In this document: piece after piece, positions 6,562 through 13,369 of the stretch
Position numbering within the stretch: position 1 is the stretch's first letter
How the letters are laid out: the number at the start of each line of letters is the position of its first letter
From: RGIG8775 sp045121195
GTDB lineage: Bacteria; Bacillota; Clostridia; Oscillospirales; CAG-272
Assembly (NCBI GenBank): GCA_045121195.1
Contig: JBGVFO010000102.1
Span: 1-18,737 of the forward strand
Reading direction: 5' to 3'
Length of the DNA stretch: 18,737 nt
The notes under the pieces: model-generated
Told to the model about the DNA's origin: nothing
Databases searched by the model: none
The model's input: the letters and a program-made list of their open reading frames with translations, nothing else
Program-made: the position numbers and the translations under genes

Positions 6562-7314
6562 ATGCTGGTCAATTACTTAACTGAAAACTTCTTCCCCTTG
6601 GGAACGGCAGGCTACTATATCATTCACGCTTTAGGCATCCTTCTTTGTATGGTGCTTCCCTATCTTCTCGGAAGCCTGAACTTTGCCATCATTATTTCGA
6701 GGATCTTCTATCGCGACGATATCCGTAAATACGGAAGCGGAAACGCGGGTACCACCAATATGCTCCGCACCTACGGCAAGCTCCCCGCCGCCGCTACCCT
6801 GCTTCTCGATATGTCCAAGGGCGCTATCTCGGTGCTGTTAGGTCTTCTGATCCTCGGCACGGGCGTGTACACCGAGGAGGGTTATACCAGCGTCTTTGCA
6901 GGCACCTATATCGCGGGGCTCTTCGCTATCCTCGGTCATATGTTCCCCTGCTTCTACCGCTTTAAGGGCGGTAAGGGGGTAGCAACCACCGCCGTGGTCG
7001 TGCTTTGCACCAACCCCTTCCTGTTCGCTATTCTTCTTTTGGCATTCGTCATTATCGTCCTCGGCTCCAAGATGATCTCCCTCGGCTCGGTGATGTGTAT
7101 GCTTCTCTATCCCGTGCTTATGGCGCGTCTTGCCGCCAACCAGCCCCAGGGCGTTTTGATCTCCTTCCTTATCGCCGCTCTCGTTATTTTTATGCACCGT
7201 TCCAATATCAAGCGCATCTATCAGGGCAAGGAATCCAAGCTTTCCTTCAAAAAGCACGCCAAGGTTCCCGCCGCCGATCCCGCAGAAAAGTCCTCTGACG
7301 AGACGTCAAAATAA
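6562..7314 (+). CDS. plsY: glycerol-3-phosphate acyltransferase PlsY
   Basis: A 250-residue integral membrane enzyme that transfers acyl from acyl-phosphate to the sn-1 position of glycerol-3-phosphate, the first step of phosphatidic acid synthesis. The three PlsY motifs are present: GSGNAGTTNMLR (58-69), GHMFPCFYRFKGGKGVATT (125-143), and a C-terminal HRSNIKRI near residue 213. About six hydrophobic segments fit the multi-pass topology. It is somewhat longer than the usual 200 or so residues. The extra length lies in an N-terminal amphipathic/hydrophobic lead of about 25 residues and a charged, lysine-rich C-terminal tail. It heads a three-gene unit; the methyltransferase follows after 20 bp. 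Confidence 0.96.
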   Translation: MLVNYLTENFFPLGTAGYYIIHALGILLCMVLPYLLGSLNFAIIISRIFYRDDIRKYGSGNAGTTNMLRTYGKLPAAATLLLDMSKGAISVLLGLLILGTGVYTEEGYTSVFAGTYIAGLFAILGHMFPCFYRFKGGKGVATTAVVVLCTNPFLFAILLLAFVIIVLGSKMISLGSVMCMLLYPVLMARLAANQPQGVLISFLIAALVIFMHRSNIKRIYQGKESKLSFKKHAKVPAADPAEKSSDETSK

Positions 7315-7334
7315 CCCTCCCGAAAGGATATACG

Positions 7335-8510
7335 ATGGAACAGAACACCTCCTCCCCCCGTGCGGAGCTGATACAGATCATATCCCTTGCCGCCGAGCGC
7401 GGCGCCCTCAAAAAGGTCACCCTCTCCAAGGCCCTTGACAAGACCGTCGTTCGCGCCGTTCTTTCGGTCAAGCGGATCGGTGACCGTCGGATGCTTCAGC
7501 AGGAAGCCTTTCTTACCGACAATAAGGCGGTTCACAAAAATATTTCTCTTGACGACAAGGAAACGCTGGCAAGCCTTCTTGACGGCTTCCTGCAGGTCAA
7601 CGTTATCACTACGGCAGGCGACTGCGAGCGCAAGCGCTCCAAGTCGGGCACCGAGACCCTTCTCGGAAGCAAAAAGCTGATGACGGCACTCACCGCAGGC
7701 GAAGTGGAAGCCCTCCCGGACAAAAGAAATGACAACGAAAAATCCTATATCCTGACCGGTGACGAGCCCTTCTTGAAGCTTCTCGGCGTCAGCGATAAAA
7801 ACGGTCGCGTATATGATAAAAAGCGGTCAAAATTCCGACAGATCAACCGCTTTCTGGAGCATATCCGCGACATTGTAAGGTTTCTTCCCAGAGAGGGGTC
7901 CCTTTACGTGTGCGACCTGTGCTGCGGAAAAAGCTATCTGTCCTTCGCCGCCTATCACTATCTCCGCATCATTCTCGGTCGCGAGGTGGTCATGCGCGGC
8001 GTGGATCTCAAGCCCGACGTGATCGAGCATTGCAACGGCGTTTGTGAGATGCTTGGCTTCGACACCCTGCAGTTCCTCTGCGGAGATATCGGCAAGTACA
8101 CCCCCGATTTCGCCCCCTCTCTCGTCATCTCGCTTCACGCCTGCGACACCGCCACCGATCTGGTGCTGGAAAACGCCATGAAGTGGGGCGCACGGGTGAT
8201 CCTTTCCACGCCCTGCTGTCACCACGAGCTCAATCATACCATCAACTGCCCCGCCCTCGCCTTTGTCACCGAGCATTCCATGCTCCGTCAAAAGCTTTGC
8301 GACGCGACAACCGATGCTCTCCGTCTGAAGCTTCTTGAGGCAAACGGCTACGCGGTGGACGCCCTTGAGCTGATCGACCCCGAGGAAACGCCGAAGAACA
8401 TTATGCTCCGCGCCATTAAAAAGAACGACGGAAGCACGCCTGCGGCAAAGCGCGCTATGGAGGAATATGAGGCGGCACGCCGCTTCCTCCTTGGCGGAGG
8501 CGCTCTATGA
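7335..8510 (+). CDS. class I SAM-dependent methyltransferase (PF13679-type)
   Basis: A 391-residue cytoplasmic protein. Residues about 1-180 form a poorly characterised N-terminal domain ending in KFRQINRFLEHIRDIV, a segment seen in this bacterial family. The Rossmann methyltransferase domain follows: motif I DLCCGKSYLSFAAY (194-207), an acidic binding position in RGVDLKPD (221-228), SLHACDTATD (266-275), and STPCCHHELN (291-300). The SLHACDTATD and CCHHELN signatures resemble the METTL25/GSTCD-like group, whose members are suspected RNA or small-molecule methyltransferases. The substrate is unknown. AAAGGA at 7323-7328 supports the start at 7335. The stop overlaps the start of the next gene as ATGA, which indicates coupled translation. 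Confidence 0.88.
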   Translation: MEQNTSSPRAELIQIISLAAERGALKKVTLSKALDKTVVRAVLSVKRIGDRRMLQQEAFLTDNKAVHKNISLDDKETLASLLDGFLQVNVITTAGDCERKRSKSGTETLLGSKKLMTALTAGEVEALPDKRNDNEKSYILTGDEPFLKLLGVSDKNGRVYDKKRSKFRQINRFLEHIRDIVRFLPREGSLYVCDLCCGKSYLSFAAYHYLRIILGREVVMRGVDLKPDVIEHCNGVCEMLGFDTLQFLCGDIGKYTPDFAPSLVISLHACDTATDLVLENAMKWGARVILSTPCCHHELNHTINCPALAFVTEHSMLRQKLCDATTDALRLKLLEANGYAVDALELIDPEETPKNIMLRAIKKNDGSTPAAKRAMEEYEAARRFLLGGGAL

Positions 8511-9793
8511 TCTATCATAACGCCGTCAAGCGCATTCTCTCTGCCCCCGAGGGGTGCGACCGCCGCGCGGCAGACCGTTATTCCCTTTTGTTTCGCGCTC
8601 TGGGCGTCGCGGCAAAGAGCTTTCCCATAATCAAGATTCACGGAGAATCGGGAAAAAGCGCCTGTGCCGTTATGCTCAGCCACGCCTTGACTGCCTGCGG
8701 ATACCGAACGGGCACCGTTACCACCCCGTTCTCCCACGCAATGACCGAATGTATCGCGACAGACGGCAAGCCCATTTCCATGGATGCCTTTGCCGATTGC
8801 GTCAGCCGCGTCTGTGCGGCGGTAGGCGAAATTCAACACCGACTTTCCACGCTTCCCGCGCTTTCCGACGAGGAAAAAGAGAGCCTTGACGACGAGGGAC
8901 AGGCATTCTATGCCTATCAAAGAACGGCGGAAGACTTTTCTCTCTGCGCTGACGAGCTGCTGCTCGCATCCGCGTTGCTCCACTTTTCGGAAACCGACCG
9001 TCAGATCGTGGTAGTCGAGGTTCCCACGGGGACTCGCGGTAACGCCTACCGCTTGCCGACGGCTCCACTTTTAAGCATCGTCACCGCCACGTCCGCTCCC
9101 GAGGTCGCCCGGGAAATTTGCGAAGCCCTCGACCGCAGATCGGGCGAGACCGTTTCCGCCATGCAAGCCCCCGCGATCACCCGCATGATCTCCGACCGAT
9201 GCGCGACGGTCAACTGCCGTCTGACCTTTCCGATAAGGAAAGATTTTTATCTGACCGAGCTTGTGGCAAACCGCCTCGGCATGTTCTATAAGGGCGTACA
9301 GTATACCCTGAATTGCGGCGCTCACTATCAGGCGCTCAATCTGCTGACCGTTCTTGAAGCGTTATCCGCTCTCAAGCGAAACGGCTTCTCGGTGGACGCC
9401 GCCTCCGCGTCGGTTCAGCCTTTATACGGAAGCGTAGGTGTCCCTCTGCAGTTCACTGCCGTTTCTCTCGCGCCCACCGTTCTTACCGATTTTGCGGATA
9501 CCCCCGCAAGGCGCGCGGCGCTGGCAGAAAGCATTCGTTATCACAAGCAGATAGCAAGCACTCCTATCACGCTGCTTCTTCCCCTCTCCGAGGAGAATGA
9601 CAAGGAGATCATCTCCCCCTTTGCGAACGAGGGACTGACCGTTGCCCGCGTCATCCGAACGGATATATCCAATCCTCTTCGCACAATGAAGCCCATCGTC
9701 AAGGGGCTTGACCCCGAGGGAACCCTTGTAATCACGGGTCCGCGTTCCTTCGTATATGAGATCCACCGCGCCCTCATGGGGCTTATGCCCTGA
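8507..9793 (+). CDS. divergent folylpolyglutamate synthase / Mur-ligase-like protein
   Basis: A 428-residue protein with the layout of FolC but altered motifs. IIKIHGESGKSACAVMLSHA (41-60) sits where FolC has its GTNGKGS P-loop; the pattern GxxGKS is kept but not the FolC sequence. TGTVTTPFSHAMTECIATDG (68-87) parallels the FolC TSPHL region. VVEVPTGTRGNAYRLPTAPLLSIV (168-191) parallels the FolC EVGLGGRLDATN segment with E171 retained, but the glycines are changed. GAHYQALNLLTVLEAL parallels the linker to the C-terminal domain, which ends at PLMP. Function is unknown: it may ligate an amino acid to another substrate or be inactive. It overlaps the methyltransferase by 4 nt and ends the plsY operon. 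Confidence 0.72.
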   Translation: MIYHNAVKRILSAPEGCDRRAADRYSLLFRALGVAAKSFPIIKIHGESGKSACAVMLSHALTACGYRTGTVTTPFSHAMTECIATDGKPISMDAFADCVSRVCAAVGEIQHRLSTLPALSDEEKESLDDEGQAFYAYQRTAEDFSLCADELLLASALLHFSETDRQIVVVEVPTGTRGNAYRLPTAPLLSIVTATSAPEVAREICEALDRRSGETVSAMQAPAITRMISDRCATVNCRLTFPIRKDFYLTELVANRLGMFYKGVQYTLNCGAHYQALNLLTVLEALSALKRNGFSVDAASASVQPLYGSVGVPLQFTAVSLAPTVLTDFADTPARRAALAESIRYHKQIASTPITLLLPLSEENDKEIISPFANEGLTVARVIRTDISNPLRTMKPIVKGLDPEGTLVITGPRSFVYEIHRALMGLMP

Positions 9794-9812
9794 TTCCGTG
9801 CGGTAATTACAG

Positions 9813-9846
9813 AAAGAGGACGAGTCTTAAGACTCGTCCTCTTTTT
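9813..9846. terminator. bidirectional terminator between the FolC-like gene and pepD
   Basis: A perfect 32-bp palindrome (9813-9844), centred on CTTAAG at 9826-9831, flanked by AAA on the left and TTTTT on the right. It lies between the two convergent stop codons and can end both transcripts. Confidence 0.93.
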
Positions 9847-9861
9847 ATCCTTTGTCACTAA

Positions 9862-11289
9862 TTAACCAAGCATCTTCTCAAGGATCTGCCAGAATCGCTC
9901 GGCGCTGGCGATATTCATCTTCTCGGAGGGAGAATGCAGTCCCAGCGTCTCGGGGCCGATGGAGATCATATCCATATCGGGCACCTTGGCGCGGATCAAG
10001 CCACACTCAAGACCTGCGTGAATGATAATGGGAGTCGCTTCCTTACCAAAGAGGGTGCGGAAGGTATCCAGATACGCCTCGCGAAGGGGGGAAACCTTTT
10101 CATAGTTCCAACCCGTATAGCGGCTATGATGCTCCGCCGTACCGCCGCAAGCCAAAGCGATAGCGTCAAACATACGAATGGTATGATCGATTCTTGCCTC
10201 AATGGTAGAGCGAGAAAGGAAAGAAAGAGTGATCTTCTCCTCTTCCGCTTCAATGACGCCGAGATTGGACGACCACTCCACAAGCCCCTCGGCGTCGCGG
10301 CTCATTTCGATGACACCGCAGGGCGCGTTACAGATCGCCGCGAGAATACGTGCCGAAAGCGCGGCATCCCACGAGGGTACCAAGGCGCATTTCTCCACCT
10401 TACAGGTAAAGTCCGAATCTGCCGTCGCAAGCTCAGCGGCGATGCTTTTGGCTTCGCCGTTGATGATCTCGGCTGCCTTCTCACCGTTTTCAACGACGAT
10501 CACCGCCGTACAGTCGCGGGGAATGGCGTTATCCTTGGAGCCGCCTCGGACGGTAGCGACACAAACAGGCATCTCCGCCTGCAAAGCAAGCAGAATTCGT
10601 CCCATCAGGCGATTGGCGTTGGCAAGTCCGCGGTTGATGTCCTCCCCCGAGTGACCGCCGCAAAGGCCCGAAATGCTTACGCCAAGCGCGTCGCCACTCC
10701 TCTCCGCCTTATCGCCGCACAGAGTGATCTCACTCCGCACGCCACCCGCGCATCCGCAGACCACCTCTGCCTCGCTGGCGCTGTCAAGATTCAGCATTTT
10801 TCTCGCGCTCACACGGGAAAAATCAAAGGCGATGGTGCCGTTCATGCCCGTTTCCTCGCTGGTAGTGAACAAACACTCTACCGCGGGATGGGATACCAGC
10901 GCGCCGTCAAGAATGGCGAGCATCGCCGCAACCGCCGCGCCGTCGTCTGCACCAAGGGTCGTCCCCTTTGCCGTCAGCCAGCCGTCCTCCACGCAAAGCG
11001 CAATGGGATCGCGAAGGAAATCGTGTTCCACCTCGGGAAGCTTCTCACATACCATATCGGTGTGTCCCTGCAAAAGCACGGGCTTCTCTGCTTCGCGTCC
11101 TTCCGTTGCCTTCTTTTTGATCAGTACGTTGTTTTCCGCGTCGCGATAGCAAGCAAGACCTCTCTCGTCAGCAAACGCGCAAAGATAGTCGGCGATTCCC
11201 TTCTCGTTTCCCGATCCACGCGGAATTTTGCTGATCTCCTCAAAATAATGGAACATCGCAGGCGCGATCTTACTGTTTACGATCGACAT
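9862..11289 (-). CDS. pepD: aminoacyl-histidine dipeptidase (M20 family, PepD)
   Basis: A 475-residue cytosolic metallopeptidase that hydrolyses dipeptides such as carnosine-type Xaa-His. The M20C signatures are clear: LLQGHTDMVCEK (72-83; H76 and D78), TLGADDGAAVAAML (111-124; D115 bridging the two metals), FTTSEETGMNGT (141-152; E145 general base and E146), HAGLECGLI and SIGPETLGLHSPSEKMN near the C-terminus. The lid domain lies between about residues 185 and 390. Length is typical. The ATG at 11289 is preceded by AGGAGAA at good distance. It is a single-gene unit with its own promoter and ends at the palindromic terminator. Its neighbour mreB is upstream on the same strand but separately promoted. 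Confidence 0.96.
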   Translation of the reverse strand: MSIVNSKIAPAMFHYFEEISKIPRGSGNEKGIADYLCAFADERGLACYRDAENNVLIKKKATEGREAEKPVLLQGHTDMVCEKLPEVEHDFLRDPIALCVEDGWLTAKGTTLGADDGAAVAAMLAILDGALVSHPAVECLFTTSEETGMNGTIAFDFSRVSARKMLNLDSASEAEVVCGCAGGVRSEITLCGDKAERSGDALGVSISGLCGGHSGEDINRGLANANRLMGRILLALQAEMPVCVATVRGGSKDNAIPRDCTAVIVVENGEKAAEIINGEAKSIAAELATADSDFTCKVEKCALVPSWDAALSARILAAICNAPCGVIEMSRDAEGLVEWSSNLGVIEAEEEKITLSFLSRSTIEARIDHTIRMFDAIALACGGTAEHHSRYTGWNYEKVSPLREAYLDTFRTLFGKEATPIIIHAGLECGLIRAKVPDMDMISIGPETLGLHSPSEKMNIASAERFWQILEKMLG

Positions 11290-11382
11290 ACTCTTCTCCT
11301 ATACGTTTTTATATCAATTCAAAGCCGCCAAGACTGACAACGCCCGTTCCCAATGGGTAAAGAACCGGGAGCGAACGCCCTC

Positions 11383-11411
11383 ATTATAAGAGGGTCTGTC
11401 CGCAAAAGCAA
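11383..11411 (-). promoter_or_regulatory. sigma-A promoter of pepD
   Basis: On the minus strand TTGCTT (11411-11406) and TATAAT (11388-11383) are 17 bp apart. The leader to the ATG at 11289 is about 87 nt and contains a GC-rich hairpin region around 11337-11378. One arm of the inverted repeat 11393-11402/11430-11439 falls inside the spacer. Confidence 0.85.
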
Positions 11412-11439
11412 GTGAAATCCTGTATTTGTCGGACAGACC
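11393..11439 (-). repeat. inverted repeat between mreB stop and the pepD -10 box
   Basis: GGTCTGTCCG (11393-11402) and CGGACAGACC (11430-11439) are exact 10-bp inverted repeats around a 27-base loop, starting about 10 nt after the mreB stop. No U run follows, so it is not a standard terminator. One arm overlaps the pepD promoter spacer, and the loop contains the -35 box. It could be an mreB 3' hairpin or an operator. Confidence 0.7.
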
Positions 11440-11449
11440 GTGCTTTGTA

Positions 11450-12517
11450 TTACAGACGCTTCCTGCGCTCACGGGCAAGATTGAGGGTCCCCTCCTCGCG
11501 AGAGGAGAGATCGTCCAAAAGGGCGCCCGTTCCAAGAGCTACACAGGAAAGCGCGTTATTTGCCACCCGCGTGGGAATTCCCGTCGTTTTTTCCACGAGT
11601 CTGTCAAGACCGGCAAGCTCACTGCCGCCGCCCGTCATAACGATCCCGTTTTCAAGAATATCCTTCACAAGCTCGGGGGGCGTTCTCGCAATCACAGAGC
11701 AAATCGCGTCCAGCACCGCCGTCAAAGGCTCCATCAAGACCTCCAGCATAACGCGGGAGGAGATGGTTACATCCTTTGGCATTCTCGTCTGGATGCACCG
11801 TCCCTTGACCGTGATGGTCTTTTCTTCCCTGCTCTCGTAAACCGTACCAACCGCACGCTTTACCTTTTCTGCGGTAACATCTCCGATGACGACACCGTGC
11901 TTCTGACGCACGTAACGCATGATAGCGTCGTCAAAGGCATCGCCTGCGATCTTAATGGATTCCGAGACCACGACACCGCCCAAGGACATAACGGCAATAT
12001 CGGTGGTACCGCCGCCGATATCCACCACCATCTTTCCGTTGGGAGTGGAAATATCAAGACCTGCGCCGATCGCCGCCGCCACAGGCTCCTCCACGAGGAA
12101 GGTCTGCCGAGCACCCGCCTGGGTCGCCGCGTCGATGACGGCACGCTCGTCCACCTCAGTAGCTCCCGACGGAATGCAGATCATAACACGGGGCTTGATC
12201 AGCATCATATTACTGCCGCATGCGCGATTAATAAAATGATGTACCATCTGAAGCGTAACGTTATATTTGCTGATAACACCCTCGCGCAGGGGGCGCACCA
12301 CCTCAAGGTTGTCGGGGACGCGACCCAGCATCTTCTGGGCTTCCTTTCCCACCTTGATGATCTGCTCGGTTTCCTTATCAACAACAACGACAGAGGGCTC
12401 CTTTAAAACGATGCCCTTGCCTTTAATATAGACCAGAACACTCGCCGTGCCGAGATCGATACCGATGTCGGCACTCAGAAGTCCCGTTTGGATCCTTTCA
12501 AAAAATTTTCCTGCCAT
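11450..12517 (-). CDS. mreB: rod shape-determining protein MreB/Mbl
   Basis: A 355-residue bacterial actin that forms membrane-associated filaments guiding lateral cell-wall synthesis. Nucleotide-binding motifs are intact: phosphate-1 IGIDLGTASVLVY (18-30), phosphate-2 VVDIGGGTTDIAVMSLGG (164-181), adenosine motif GIVMTGGGSELAGLD near the C-terminus, and the connecting PSGATEVDERAV stretch. The N-terminal MAGKFFERI is amphipathic and may contact the membrane. The C-terminal tail, about 20 residues ending in a basic RERRKRL, is longer than in many homologues. MreB versus Mbl cannot be decided from the sequence alone. No mreC or mreD is adjacent, which favours a stand-alone paralogue or a split cluster. 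The ribosome binding site before 12517 is weak (GAGCG, slightly distant). Confidence 0.96.
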   Translation of the reverse strand: MAGKFFERIQTGLLSADIGIDLGTASVLVYIKGKGIVLKEPSVVVVDKETEQIIKVGKEAQKMLGRVPDNLEVVRPLREGVISKYNVTLQMVHHFINRACGSNMMLIKPRVMICIPSGATEVDERAVIDAATQAGARQTFLVEEPVAAAIGAGLDISTPNGKMVVDIGGGTTDIAVMSLGGVVVSESIKIAGDAFDDAIMRYVRQKHGVVIGDVTAEKVKRAVGTVYESREEKTITVKGRCIQTRMPKDVTISSRVMLEVLMEPLTAVLDAICSVIARTPPELVKDILENGIVMTGGGSELAGLDRLVEKTTGIPTRVANNALSCVALGTGALLDDLSSREEGTLNLARERRKRL

Positions 12518-12552
12518 ATGTGTTACGCTCGTTTCTTTTATATTACAATTTT

Positions 12553-12581
12553 ATTATACAATACAATCGTCCAAAAAGCAA
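12553..12581 (-). promoter_or_regulatory. sigma-A promoter of mreB
   Basis: On the minus strand TTGCTT (12581-12576) and TATAAT (12558-12553) are spaced by 17 bp. The -35 box lies only about 9 nt after the comF stop codon, with no terminator between, so mreB probably also receives read-through from the recD2-comF transcript. Confidence 0.85.
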
Positions 12582-12589
12582 CTATATTT

Positions 12590-13369
12590 TTACATCCTTT
12601 TCGGCATTCTTTTTCGCGCAAGCGGAGTTCTCGCCAGCGAAACGGCGACGATCTCACCCGAGTAGCGGTTCTTCAGAAGCCTCGCACAGGCAGAAACACT
12701 TGCTCCTGTCGTGATCACGTCATCCACGAGGAACACGCAGGCGATCTCATTCAAGATCGGCAAAAGTCGCTCGTTCACGCAAAAAAGTGCTTGCGCGTTT
12801 CTCTCTCGTTCTCTTGCCGTGAGGGTCTTTTGATCCGCACTCCCGACGCCGCTCCTGCAAAAGAGCGGTGAAAAGGGGATGCCCAATCGACGGGAAAGGG
12901 CGCGGCAAAGCCGATCCGCCTGATCAAGCCCATAGGCTTCCGCGCTTTTATGGGCGCGAGGAACGTAGCAAAACAGAGCCTTGTCCTCATCAATCCCCTT
13001 CTCACGAAGATAACGCTTGATCGGAAAGGAGAGCTGCTCCGCAAAAAAGTCAAACGCCCGACGGTTTCGGTTTCTTTTCAAGTATAGAACCGACCGCTTT
13101 CCGACCGAGTCCCTTTCGCCTTGATAAAAAACAAGCTTTAAGGACGTGGCGATCCCCGCCTTTTCCAGCCGTCCCGTGCTGCAGTCACAGCGCAAAAGCT
13201 CCTTGCCGCAATTGGCGCAAACCGCCGTCTTTTCTTTCTCCCATTCGAGGCGACATTTTTCACAGAAGGGTGCCTCGCACGGGTCCAGAATATCCCTTTG
13301 GTACAGGCTGTGACACGAGATGCATTTTGGTGGGAATAACAGATTGAAGAAGAAGCGCCCTATCCTCAT
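12590..13369 (-). CDS. comF: ComF family protein (phosphoribosyltransferase fold)
   Basis: A 259-residue protein related to ComFC, needed for DNA uptake during competence in several bacteria. The N-terminus carries a zinc-ribbon-like set of cysteine pairs: C16/C19, C36/C39, C51/C54 and C61/C63. The C-terminal half is the phosphoribosyltransferase-like domain with the PRPP-binding signature VFLVDDVITTGAS (212-224). A FYQGERDSVGKRSVLYLKRNRNR stretch (81-103) matches the family's YxxxxRxxIxxLKxxG region in altered form, with VGK in place of the usual spacing. Its ATG overlaps the recD2 TGA by 4 nt, so the two are translationally coupled. The tail RKRMPKRM is strongly basic. Confidence 0.93.
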   Translation of the reverse strand: MRIGRFFFNLLFPPKCISCHSLYQRDILDPCEAPFCEKCRLEWEKEKTAVCANCGKELLRCDCSTGRLEKAGIATSLKLVFYQGERDSVGKRSVLYLKRNRNRRAFDFFAEQLSFPIKRYLREKGIDEDKALFCYVPRAHKSAEAYGLDQADRLCRALSRRLGIPFSPLFCRSGVGSADQKTLTARERERNAQALFCVNERLLPILNEIACVFLVDDVITTGASVSACARLLKNRYSGEIVAVSLARTPLARKRMPKRM

